DNA from: Gordonia sp. UBA5067
Lineage (GTDB): Bacteria; Actinomycetota; Actinomycetes; Mycobacteriales; Mycobacteriaceae
Reading direction: 5' to 3'
NCBI RefSeq assembly: GCF_002414845.1
Contig: NZ_DIAX01000033.1
Location: 1 to 20,174 of the forward strand
Length of the DNA: 20,174 bases
The position numbers were made by a program, and so were the translations under genes. How positions within the stretch are numbered: position 1 is the stretch's first letter; every line of letters begins with the position of its first letter. Of this stretch, positions 6,454-15,800 are shown one piece after another. Under the pieces are notes generated by a model, which ran no database searches, was not told the DNA's origin, and worked only from the letters and a program-made list of their open reading frames with translations.

Positions 6454-7230
6454 ATGCTGAATCCCCTTCGCCGCAGTGTTGTCGCCGCGATCGGTGTTGT
6501 CGCCGCTGTGTCCCTGACCGCCGGACAGGTGCACGCTGCCCCGGAACCGGCCGGTTCGGTGCGCGCCGAGGTCCAGCACAATGCCGACAACGTCAAGGTC
6601 GCGGTGTCCGGCGGCAGTCTCGCCGTCGAGGACGCCGGCCCGGACAGCTACCTGGTCGTCCGCAACCAGGTCGGCAGCACCGTGGCGAAGACACCGCTGC
6701 AATTCCTCGGGTCGAAGGGCGAGGTGTACCGGATCGCCACGGCGGTGACCGGCCGAACCGCGACGCTGACCCCGCCGGCGGCGGCCCGCGACGCCGCCGC
6801 GGTGGAGCGCATCGAGGTCGAGCGCACCCGGCCCCAGCGCACCCCGCCCGCACCCAGCACGGACGGCCCGCGGACCAAGAAGGAACGCGACGAGCAGGCG
6901 GCCAAGCGGATGAGTTATGAGATCTCCGCGGCGATGTCGCTGTCCTCGTTGGTCGGGTTGGCGATCGGGCTCGTGGTCGGCCTCGTCATCGGCGGACCGC
7001 TGGGGTGTCTACTAGGCCTCCCTGCGGCGATCATCGGATGCCTTCCTGGTGCCATCATCGGCGCGCTCACCTTTGCCAGTATCGGCAGCATCGCCGGGCT
7101 CGTCCTCGGTGGCGGTGGCGGCGCTATCGTCGCGGTGCAGAAGTACCTGGACACGATCAACAAGCCGTTCAAGCCGGGGGACGGTCAGTCCAAGCCCAAG
7201 GCCAAGCCCAAGAAGAACGGGACGCGCTAA
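6454..7230 (+). CDS. secreted glycine-zipper protein of unknown function, paralogue 3
   Basis: The longest copy, 258 residues. The signal peptide ends near VHA-AP (residue 31). The beta-rich domain (VRAEVQHNADNVKVAVSGG; VVRNQVGSTVAKTPLQFLG) ends GRTATLTPPAAA. It then differs from the others by a proline/arginine-rich linker (RTRPQRTPPAPSTDGPRT) before the conserved KKERDEQAAKRMSYEISAAM helix. The hydrophobic hairpin is also longer (LGCLLGLPAAIIGC, then GGGGGAIVAVQ). The C-terminus is YLDTINKPFKP with a lysine/proline tail (KAKPKKN). ATG 6454 lies 11 bases after paralogue 2, with only a weak GAGAG ribosome-binding site, and is presumably read from the same transcript. A hairpin follows the stop at 7240-7257. 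Function unknown. Confidence 0.87.
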   Translation: MLNPLRRSVVAAIGVVAAVSLTAGQVHAAPEPAGSVRAEVQHNADNVKVAVSGGSLAVEDAGPDSYLVVRNQVGSTVAKTPLQFLGSKGEVYRIATAVTGRTATLTPPAAARDAAAVERIEVERTRPQRTPPAPSTDGPRTKKERDEQAAKRMSYEISAAMSLSSLVGLAIGLVVGLVIGGPLGCLLGLPAAIIGCLPGAIIGALTFASIGSIAGLVLGGGGGAIVAVQKYLDTINKPFKPGDGQSKPKAKPKKNGTR

Positions 7231-7239
7231 GCCGCTGCA

Positions 7240-7257
7240 CTGGGTCGCTTGACCCAG
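7240..7257 (+). terminator. short hairpin after paralogue 3, possible terminator
   Basis: CTGGGTC-GCTT-GACCCAG: a perfect 7-bp stem with a 4-base loop, 9 bases after the stop of paralogue 3. No U-tract follows. It may end the three-gene transcript or regulate read-through into paralogue 4, which has its own candidate promoter just downstream. Confidence 0.4.
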
Positions 7258-7273
7258 AAATCTCCCGACTCTG

Positions 7274-7302
7274 CTGACATCGGCGTCGAGTCCGAGTACC
7301 GT
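7274..7302 (+). promoter_or_regulatory. candidate promoter of paralogue 4 and the oxidoreductase gene
   Basis: CTGACA (7274-7279) and TACCGT (7297-7302), 17 bases apart, lie in the 111-base gap before paralogue 4. This is the only sizeable gap within the paralogue array, which supports a separate transcription unit. Confidence 0.4.
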
Positions 7303-7341
7303 CGCCACCGAGGGACACAATCGGATGTCAGGGAGATCTCA

Positions 7342-8064
7342 ATGACGTCACTCCTCCGTGGCAGGGTCGCCATGCTCGCGCTCGCCACCTTCACGGTCGC
7401 CATCCTCACTATCGTGGCTGAGGTTTCGGTGGTCGCAGGGCAGGTGCAGGCCGCCCCCGATCGGCCCGGCCCGGTGCGGGCGACCGTCCAGCGCAACGCC
7501 GACACCGTCACCGTCACCGTGCACAACGGCAGCCTTGCCGTAACAGGTGGCCGGCTCGTCGTGCGGAACACGGCCGGCAGAGTGGTGGAGAGCGCTCCGC
7601 TGCGACTCGCCGGGCCGCGGAACGAGGGGTACCAGATCGCGGCCAGCGTGATCCACCGGACCGCGACGCTGACCCCGCCGATCGCCGCGCGGATGGCCTA
7701 TCGCCAGCAGTACCAGCAGGTTGATCGGCGCATCGTCGGGCCCCGAACCAAGCAGGAGCGCGACGATCAGGCCTTTGCGCGGATGGTGCAAGAGATGTCG
7801 GCGGCGATGACTCTCTCCTCGCTCGTCGGCTTGGCCATCGGCTTCGTCGTCGGGCTCCTCTTCGGTGGCGTGTTGGGGTGCATCGCCTTGTTGTTCGTGG
7901 GATGCCTGCCCGGCGTTCTCGTCGCCTCGATCCCGTTCGCGGTTGCCGGCAGCATTGTCGGCATCCTCATCGGCGGCGGCGGCGGCGCCATCGCCGCGAT
8001 CGGGACGTATCTGGACACGATCAACAAGCCGTTCAAGCCGCAGTACCAAGACGTGCCGCGCTAG
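7342..8064 (+). CDS. secreted glycine-zipper protein of unknown function, paralogue 4
   Basis: A 240-residue fourth copy. It has a longer signal peptide (MTSLLRGRVAMLALATFTVA, ending near VQA-AP at 37). The beta-rich domain (VRATVQRNADTVTVTVHNG; VVRNTAGRVVESAPLRLAGP) ends HRTATLTPPIAA. The conserved charged helix RTKQERDDQAFARMVQEMSA leads into the glycine-rich hairpin with two cysteines (VLGCIALLFVGC) and GGGGGAIAAIG. The C-terminus is YLDTINKPFKPQY; unlike the other three it stops almost at once and lacks the lysine-rich tail. ATG 7342 is chosen over TTG 7249 because GGGAG (7331-7335) sits 6 bases upstream and the signal peptide starts here. It appears to be transcribed separately from copies 1-3 and probably together with the oxidoreductase gene 9 bases downstream. 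Function unknown. Confidence 0.87.
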   Translation: MTSLLRGRVAMLALATFTVAILTIVAEVSVVAGQVQAAPDRPGPVRATVQRNADTVTVTVHNGSLAVTGGRLVVRNTAGRVVESAPLRLAGPRNEGYQIAASVIHRTATLTPPIAARMAYRQQYQQVDRRIVGPRTKQERDDQAFARMVQEMSAAMTLSSLVGLAIGFVVGLLFGGVLGCIALLFVGCLPGVLVASIPFAVAGSIVGILIGGGGGAIAAIGTYLDTINKPFKPQYQDVPR

Positions 8065-8073
8065 GTTAAGGGG

Positions 8074-9000
8074 GTGGAGATCACCCTTATGCACGCGGTC
8101 GACGGCCGCAAAACCCTGCACCTCGACGACTACATCGCCGCGCTCGCACGATTCGAATCGGAGGGCTTCGCGCGGATCTGGGCGACGCAGATGCCCAACG
8201 ACCCGGACACCCTGACCGTCCTCGCGGTCGCCGGCCGGGAGGTGCCGCGCATCGAGTTCGCCACCGGCGTCCTGCCGATCCAGCCGCAGCACCCGATGAA
8301 TCTGGCCCAGCGGGCCCTCACCGTCAACGCGATCACCGGCGGACGCTTGACGCTGGGCATCGGGCTCACCCATCAGGTCGTCACCGAGGGGATGTGGGGC
8401 ATTCCCTACGACCGTCCGCTGCGCCGCATGGGCGAGTACCTCGACGGACTGCTGCCACTGCTGTCCGGCCAGCCGGCCGATGCGTCGGGCGAGCTGATCA
8501 CCACCCGCGGCGCGATGAGCCTCACCGAGGAACCCGGCCCGCCGGTGTACCTGGCCGCGCTCGGACCGCAACTGCTGGCGCTGGCCGGGCGCCGCACCGC
8601 CGGCACCGTCACCTGGATGACCGGACCACAGACGCTGCGCGACCACATCGTGCCCGGCCTGCGCGCCGCCGCCGAAACCGCCGGCCGTCGTGCATCGGAC
8701 GTCCGCACCGTCGCCTTCCTGCCGATCGCGGTCACCGACGACGCCGAGGCGGCGAAAACGACGGCCGCGCGACAGTTCGCGATGTACAACTCGCTGCCGT
8801 CATACCGGGCGATGCTCGACCGGGAAGGCTACGACACCCCCGTCGACGCGGCCATCATCGGCGATGCCGCCAGTGTCCGCACCCGGGTCGGCGCATTGGC
8901 CGATGCGGGCGTCGACGAATTCGTCGGCATCGTCTTCGACCGGGACGAGCAGGTCCGGGACCGGACCCGGGCGCTGCTGCGCGAACTCGACGGGCAGTGA
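8074..9000 (+). CDS. luciferase-like (probably F420-dependent) oxidoreductase
   Basis: A 308-residue TIM-barrel protein of the luciferase-like monooxygenase superfamily, which uses FMN or coenzyme F420 to oxidise or reduce small molecules in the cytoplasm. Seen in the sequence: the first strand EITLMHAVDG, GFARIWATQMPNDPDTLTVL, the IEFATGVLPIQPQHPMNLAQ block, and GGRLTLGIGLTHQ followed by RMGEYLDGLLPLL, all typical of F420-type members. It resembles the mycobacterial TIGR03564-type group by eye; this was not searched. The GTG at 8074 preserves the first strand; an ATG at 8089 with GGAG at 8076-8079 is a real alternative. It lies 9 bases after paralogue 4 and converges with the minus-strand gene ending at 9011. 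The substrate is unknown, and a role in tailoring the NRPS product is only a possibility. Confidence 0.88.
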   Translation: MEITLMHAVDGRKTLHLDDYIAALARFESEGFARIWATQMPNDPDTLTVLAVAGREVPRIEFATGVLPIQPQHPMNLAQRALTVNAITGGRLTLGIGLTHQVVTEGMWGIPYDRPLRRMGEYLDGLLPLLSGQPADASGELITTRGAMSLTEEPGPPVYLAALGPQLLALAGRRTAGTVTWMTGPQTLRDHIVPGLRAAAETAGRRASDVRTVAFLPIAVTDDAEAAKTTAARQFAMYNSLPSYRAMLDREGYDTPVDAAIIGDAASVRTRVGALADAGVDEFVGIVFDRDEQVRDRTRALLRELDGQ

Positions 9001-9010
9001 CCGGGCGGCG

Positions 9011-9532
9011 CTAGTCGCGTTCGAGCAGGAAGAAGAAGGTCTGCTCCGAGCCCCGCTGGTCCATCGCGCCGAGCACGGTGTTCTCGTCGAGCCGGCGGAA
9101 GTGGTCGATGACGGCGATGTCGTCGTAGACCATCGCCGCGCCGACCGTGCCGCGGTACTCCACCATGCGCAGGCGGGCCCGCGGCTTAGCGGTGCGCAGC
9201 GCGCGCAGCGCAGCCGTGCCGCCGGGCGGCATCAGGCGGGGCAGGGCGCTACCCACCCGGTTCAGTGTGTTCATCGGGACGAGCTTGGGGTTGACCGCGT
9301 ACAGGTGGCCGGGTGTCCCGAAGAGCAGCGGGTGGACGGTTTCGGCGTCGATGAATTCTTTGCCGTACCAGCCGCTCAGGGCGAGCATCCCGTCCATCGG
9401 ATGCCCGGTCGGCACCTCTGATCCGTGCCACCGGCCGAGCATGTCGTCGACGGTCAGCGGGGGCAGCGAGTCGAAGAGTTCCTGGGCGGCGATCGGACTC
9501 AATCCTGCACGCAGGTCGGCCGAGTTGGTCAC
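9011..9532 (-). CDS. GXWXG / DUF4334 domain protein
   Basis: A 173-residue cytoplasmic protein with the two-part architecture of the GXWXG plus DUF4334 family. The N-terminal part has MLGRWHGSEVPTGHPMDGML (the GxWxG-type motif), then GWYGKEF and VHPLLF. The C-terminal part has RMVEYRGTVGAAMVYDD, IDHFRRLDENTVLGAMDQRG and a closing FFFLLERD. The family occurs widely in actinobacteria and proteobacteria; I know of no established biochemical function. The GTG at 9532 (reading VTNSADLRAG) is chosen because GAGGAG lies 5 bases upstream (9538-9543, minus strand); a longer frame back to 9700 adds an unrelated 56 residues. It is convergent with the oxidoreductase and divergent from NRPS2. Confidence 0.88.
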   Translation of the reverse strand: MTNSADLRAGLSPIAAQELFDSLPPLTVDDMLGRWHGSEVPTGHPMDGMLALSGWYGKEFIDAETVHPLLFGTPGHLYAVNPKLVPMNTLNRVGSALPRLMPPGGTAALRALRTAKPRARLRMVEYRGTVGAAMVYDDIAVIDHFRRLDENTVLGAMDQRGSEQTFFFLLERD

Positions 9533-9849
9533 AATTGCTCCTCTTTGGCGTAGTTCAACCGGCCAAATGGTCGATCCTGCAGGTAATGTTGCTGATGGTG
9601 CGCAAGTGGTTTTAGGGTAGCACCCGGCCGGCCGACGACCCGCCACGGTGTCGGACCCCCGGCTCGGCGCTACCAATCGGTACGCTCGTAGGGGTGTCAA
9701 CCGGGTGGACGACGGGACAGGTGACGCTGATGGTGGTTATCGGCCGAGGGGGCTAGATTCGGCGACGCACAGCTTATTGCCAGCTGATTTGCAGCGTCAG
9801 CCCCGCCGCGCGGGGCATAACTATTCAGGTGGGCGAGGAGGTGGGGACG
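9533..9849. promoter_or_regulatory. divergent intergenic region between the GXWXG gene and NRPS2
   Basis: A 317-base non-coding stretch that must hold promoters for both directions. On the minus strand a perfect TTGACA lies at 9695-9700, but no convincing -10 sits at the right distance. On the plus strand TAGATT at 9754-9759 fits a -10, with a poor -35 (TGGTGG, 9731-9736). TACC-AATC-GGTA (9671-9682) is a small inverted repeat. I see no clear iron box and no small gene. Confidence 0.4.
9801..9815 (+). promoter_or_regulatory. GC hairpin in the NRPS2 leader
   Basis: CCCCGC-CGC-GCGGGG: a 6-bp stem with a 3-base loop, ending 35 bases before the NRPS2 start and 20 bases before its Shine-Dalgarno (AGGAGG, 9836-9841). 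It could influence transcript structure or translation. No known riboswitch or attenuator pattern is visible. Confidence 0.3.
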
Positions 9850-12800
9850 ATGCCGCAGCACGACCGGTGGGAACACGACGCGCGCGAACACGACGCGCGC
9901 GAACACGACGGGGGAGAGTCTCTCCCGCTCACTCCGGCGCAGCGGGGGATGTGGTTCGCCGAGAACCTGTCACCAGAGTATTCGGTGAACGTCGCGCACT
10001 ACCTCGATTTGCGCTATCCGCCCGAAAGCCTGGACCACGAACTGCTCGGCGAGTGCAATATTGCCGCGGCCAAAACGCTCGAGTCGCCCTATGTGCGGCT
10101 GCTAGACCAACCCGACGGCACCCCCGGCCAGGTCGTCGACCTGCATCTCCCGATCACCGTCGACATCATCGACTTCCGCGCGGCCGGCGATCCGGTAGCC
10201 GCCGCGCTGGCGTGGATGCGCGCGGAATACCAGCGACCCCTCGACATCCGCACCGACAAACTGGTGGTCACCGCCCTGCTGCGGGTCGCCGACGATCGGA
10301 CCTTCTGGTACGGCCGGGGCCACCATATTGTTATTGACGGCTATGCCGCGTTGACCATGGTCAGGATGACCGTCGACAGGTACAACGCGGTTCGCCGTGG
10401 TGCGGAGCTCACCGAGAAGCCGATCGCCACCCTGGCCGAGGTCGTCGCCGACGAGCAGAAGTATCAGGACAGCTCCCGGCGGGCCGACGACCGTCAATAC
10501 TGGCGCGACGAGGTCGCCGAACCGCTGGAGCGGGCCACCCTGTCCCAGCGGGCGGCCGGGGCGGTGCCATCGGCAGCCAACCTCACCGTCTCGACAGTCA
10601 TGGCCGGCGGGCTGCAGCGCGCCGTGGAAGTCTTGGCCCGGGAACAACATACGTCGGTTGCGGTCGTCCTCTCGACCGCCTTCGCCGCATACCTCAATCG
10701 CGCAACGGGGCTCGGCGATATCGTGCTGGCCCTGCCCGTCACCGGTCGGGCCGTCGCAAAGATCAAGCGGGCCGGCGGGATGGTGTCGAATGTACTGCCG
10801 GTCCGGCTGCAGTTGGCGCCATCGGACACCATCACCCAGGTACTCGGCCGCGCCCAGGTGCGGCTGACGGGCGCATTGCGCCACCAGCGTTATCGGGCCG
10901 AAGACATCTGGCGCGACGCGGGGCGCTCCACCGGCACCCCGGCCTTCGGGCCGGTGGTCAACATGGTCTTCTTCGACACACCGATCGCGCTCGACGGGGT
11001 GAGCGCCGAATACCACATCCTCACCTCCGGAATCGTCGAAGACATCCTGCTCAACCTCTATCAGGCCAGTCCCAACGCCCCGCTCGTCATCGACCTGCAC
11101 GCAAACCCCAACGGATACCACCCCGATGAACTGGCCGCGCACCACCGCCGGTTCCTCGACTTCCTCGCCGCACTGGTCGCGGCGCCCGGGCACACGCCAC
11201 TGGCCGCACTGCCCTTCGGCGCACTGGATGAGGGCCGGCTCGCACTGGCCGGGCCCGATCCGGCCGCACCGGCGACCCTGGCCCAGCTGTACGCGCACAC
11301 CGCCGCCGCCCATCCCGACGAGCTCGCCGTGGTCGACGCCGACGGCACCGCGCTGTCCTACCGCGAACTCGACCGGCAATCCACCCAACTCGCCCGCTGG
11401 CTCGATGCGCGCGGGATCGGGGCCGAATCGCGCATCGGCCTGGTCCTGCCCCGGGGCGCCGACCTCGTGCGTGCAATCTGGGCGGCGGGCAAGCTCGGTG
11501 CCGCCTTCGTCCCCGTCGACCCGAATCATCCGCCGGCGCGCGTCGACGGCCTGCTCGACCGGTCGGGCGCGCAGCTCGTGCTGAGCCACGGCCCGCACGC
11601 CGGGGCCGTGGGGCCGGCCGACCAGTGGATCGACCTGACTTCGGCCGCCACCGCAGCCGCGGTCGCCGCGCAGTCCGATGACCCGATCGGGCCCCGCGGG
11701 CGTTCCGGCAACGCCGCCTACCTCACCTATACCTCCGGCTCGACGGGTATCCCGAAGGGCGTCGTCGTCACCACCGCGGCGGCCGCGAACCTCGCGGAGT
11801 CCATCAACGCGGCGATCCCGACCGGTCCCGGGACGCGCATCCTGGGCTTTGCCTCACCAGGCTTCGACGCCTCCATCGGCGAGATCCTGCACGCTGCCCG
11901 AGCGGGCGCGACCATCGTGTTCCGGCCCGAGTCCGCTCCGGGCGGTGAAGAACTCGCCGACTACCTCAACGCGGCCGGCATCGGCCTCGCGTGCCTGACC
12001 CCCACCGTCGCGGCCACCGTCGACCCCGCTGACGTGCCTGGTCTGACCACACTGTTGCTCGTCGGCGAGAGCGTGCCGGCCGCCCTGGTGCAGCGGTGGA
12101 CCCGCGCCGGCCGCACCGTGCACAACGGATACGGACCCACCGAGACGACCGTCGGCGTCACCTACACCGGCGCCCTGAGCCCGCGGGCCGTGGTACCGAT
12201 CGGCACCCCGATCGCCGGGGCCGGACTCCACGTGCTCGACGCCATGCTCGCCCCTGCGCCGGCCGGCGTCGTCGGCGAGCTCTACCTGAGCGGACTGTCC
12301 CTGGCCCGCGGGTACGCGCACGAACCCGGGCTGACCGCCGAGCGCTTCGTCGCCAGCCCGTTCGGCCGAGCCGGTGAACGGATGTACCGCACCGGCGACC
12401 TCGCCCGCTGGCACCTGCACGACGGACAGCCCGAGGTATCGGTGCTGGGCCGTCGTGACTTCCAGGTGAAAGTGCGCGGCCAGCGCATCGAACCCGGCGA
12501 GATCGAAGCGGCCCTGCGCGCACGGCCCGGCGTCGACGATGCCCTGGTGCTCGGCGTCGACGCGGACGGTCGGCCGAGTAGCCGCGCGACCGCCCTGATC
12601 GCCTATGCCGCCATGAGCACCACCGATACCGGCGCGCCGGACCGGATCCGTGCGGACCTGGCGCGCACCCTGCCCGCGCACCTGGTGCCCGACTCGATTG
12701 TCGCGGTGGCCGCCCTGCCACGGACCCCCGCCGGCAAGGTCGACCGCGCCGCCCTGCCGCAACCGGCGGTCGGGCGCGAGCACGCCGACTATGTGGCGCC

Positions 12801-15800
12801 GCAGTCGCCCGTCGAGCGCCGGCTCGTCGAACTCGTCGCGGAATTGACCGACACCGACGGCGTCGGCATCGGCGACAACCTCTTCCGGCTCGGTGCGAAC
12901 TCGCTGTCGGCCTCCCGGCTGGCGTACCGGGTCCGTGCCGAACTCGGTGTGGATCTCGGTATGCAGGACTACTTCGAAAGCCCCGACCTGGCCGACCTCG
13001 CCGGGCGCATCGAGCGGGAGCGAACGGTCGAGCACGCGCCGCGCCCACCGCTGATCGCCGCGCCGCGCCGCAGCACCATCAGGGTGTCGCCGGCACAAAC
13101 CCGGCTCTGGTTCGTCAACCGGCTCGATCCCCGATCGCCGGCCTACAACATGCCCGGTGCCGTGCGCCTGGGCCCCGACGTCGACCTGGCGGCGCTGCGC
13201 CAGGCGATCGCCGATGTCGTCGTCCGCCACGAAACCCTGCGCACCCGGTTCATCGAGGCCGATGGTGAGCCGACGCAGGTCATCGATCCCGTCGACACGG
13301 TTCGGGTCGACCACACGGTCATCGTCGCGGAGGTGGCTGATCTCGCCGAAGCCGTGGCACGAACCGCGGCCACCGGATTCGACCTGTCGGCCGGCGCCTT
13401 CCGGGCGGTGCTGCTGCGCGGACCGGCCGACAACGTCCTCGTGGTGGTCCTGCACCACATCATCGGCGACGGCGCCTCGCTGCGCCCGCTGATCGCCGAT
13501 GTGCTGGCCGCGTATGACGCCCGCAGCCACGGGTTCGCGCCCTTCTTCCCGCCGATGCCGATCCACTACGCCGATTACGCCCGCTGGCACAGTGAGGTGC
13601 TGGGCGATCCGGCGGACCCGGCTTCGGTGGCGCACCGCGACGTCGAGTACTGGACCCGCCAGTTGGCCGGGGCGCCCGAAGTCATCGCACTGCGCACCGA
13701 CCGGCCGCGCCCCGCACGCCGCAGCGGCGGCGGGGACTATGTCGACCGCGTGCTCACCGCCTCCGCGGCAGCCGGGTTGCGCGCCCTCGCGGCCCAATCG
13801 GGGGTGACGCTGTTCTGCGTGCTGGAGGCGGCGCTCGCGGTCGTGCTGTCCCGGCTGGCCGACACCGACGACGTGGTGATCGGTACCGCCGTTGCCGGGC
13901 GCGACGAGCCGCAGGTGGCCGATCTGATCGGCATGTTCGTCAACACCGCCGCACTGCGGACCGCCGTGGCGCCGTCGATGACGGTGCGCGAACTACTGGG
14001 GCAGGTGCACCGGAGCCGCGCCGAAGCGCTGGCCCACGCCCAAACCCCGTTCGAGCGGATCGTGGATGCGGTGGCCCCGAGCCGCACCCTGTCGCACAGC
14101 CCAATCTTCCAGGTGACGCTCACCCTGGTCGACGATGCGGTCGGCGGAATCGACGACGGCGAGCTGAGCGTCGAGTTACTCGACGTGCGCGCACCGGCGG
14201 CCAAGTACGACCTGTCGGTGACGGCCACCGAACAGACCACCGGTGAGCTGGGCGTCGAGATCAACTACGCCACCGACCTGTTTGACGAGCAGACCGTCGA
14301 AGCACTCGCCGACTACCTGGAACGGACCCTGGGCACGATGGTCGCCGACCCCGGCGCCCGGCTCGGGCAGATCGATCTGCTCGCCCCCGGCGAGGTGCGC
14401 GAACTGGTCGCACCCGCACCCGGCTCCGCGCCGCCCCAGACGCTGCGTCGCATCGTCGCCGACTGGCTCGCCACCACCTGCGCCCGCGACGAACCCACCC
14501 TCCTGACCGGCGATGTCACCCTCTCGGCGACCGCGGCGTCGTCGCGGATCAATCAGCTGGCCCGCGAGTTGATCGCACGCGGCGTGGGCCCGGGGTCGAC
14601 GGTCGTGGTGCGCCTGCTGCGCTCGGTGGACTCGGTGGTGGCGATGGCGGCGACCGCCATCGCCGGCGCGGCCTTCGTCCACATCGATCCGCGGCTCCCG
14701 GCGCTGCGGCAAACGGCACTGTGGGCGGACAGCGGCGCACACGTGGGCGTCACCTGCGCCACCCTGGCGGCCCCCGCCGCCGACGGCGACTGGATTGTGC
14801 TGCAAGACGAGGCGGCGGAACTGCACCTGGCGGGGCATCCCACGATGGCGGTCGCTGAGGGCGAGCTGACTCGACCGATCCTGGTCGACGACGTCGCCTA
14901 TGTGATCAATACGTCGGGGTCGACCGGCCGGCCCAAGGCGGTGGAAGTGAGCCATCGGGGGCTGGCAACCCTGATCGCAGGTCAGCGCGACCACCTCGAT
15001 TGCGGTCCCGAATCGGTGGTGTTGCAGGTCGCCTCACCGGCCTTCGACCTCATGGTCCTCGAGTTGACGACGGCGATGGACGCCGGTGCCCGGTTGGTGG
15101 TCGCGGCTCCGGACGCATTCGCCGGCGTGCCGCTGGCCATGACGATCGCCGACGGCGGGGTGACGCATGTGCTGATCACGCCAACCGTGTTGGGCACCCT
15201 GGATCCGGCAATGGTGCCCGGGCTCACGACGGTGTTCACCGGCGGCGAAGCCTGCCCCGAAGAGCTCGCCCACACCTGGGGCGCCCGCCGCCGATTCCTC
15301 AACGGATACGGGCCCTCCGAGTTCACGATTTGGGCGACCGTCGACGGGCCGATCGAGGCCGGTAATCGGGTGACGATCGGGCGCCCCCTGACCGGGGTGC
15401 GGGCCCTAGTCCTGGATCGGGGCCTGCGGCCCACCCCGCCGGGGGTGGTGGGCGACCTGTACCTGGGTGGCGAGCAGATCGCGCGGGGCTATCGGCGCCG
15501 GCCCGGGTTGACCGCGGGGGCGTTCGTGGCCGACCCGTTCGGCACCGGGGGGCGGCTGTACCGCACGGGCGACCGGGCGGCACGCGGCGACGACGGCACC
15601 CTCACCTATCACGGACGCAGCGACTTCCAGCTCAAGATCCGCGGTTTGCGGATCGAGCCGGGCGAGGTCGATGCGGTCCTGGGCACCCATCCGGCGGTGG
15701 CCAACGCGTTGACGGTGGGGGCGGACGGGCCGGGTGGCACGGTGCTGGCGACCTATGTTTCGCCGCCGGCCGGGCGGGTCATCGCCCCAGAATCGTTGCT

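Noticed and set aside
7348..8646. Antisense open frame of 432 codons across paralogue 4 and the oxidoreductase
   Set aside because: It crosses two plausible plus-strand genes, shows low-complexity composition and has no known motif.
9608..9624. Possible iron-responsive (IdeR/DmdR) box near TTTTAGGGTAGCACCC
   Set aside because: It lacks the 19-bp dyad TTAGGTTAGG-CTAACCTAA; only one half is vaguely similar.
9533..9700. Longer start for the GXWXG gene, adding 56 residues
   Set aside because: GAGGAG lies 5 bases before the GTG at 9532; the extension is unlike the family.
11854..13797. Long antisense open frame (647 codons) opposite NRPS2, with others at 10102-11598 and 18663-20084
   Set aside because: These lie opposite well-supported NRPS domains, have no recognisable motifs or ribosome-binding sites, and are the expected by-product of GC-rich, C/G-ending codons.
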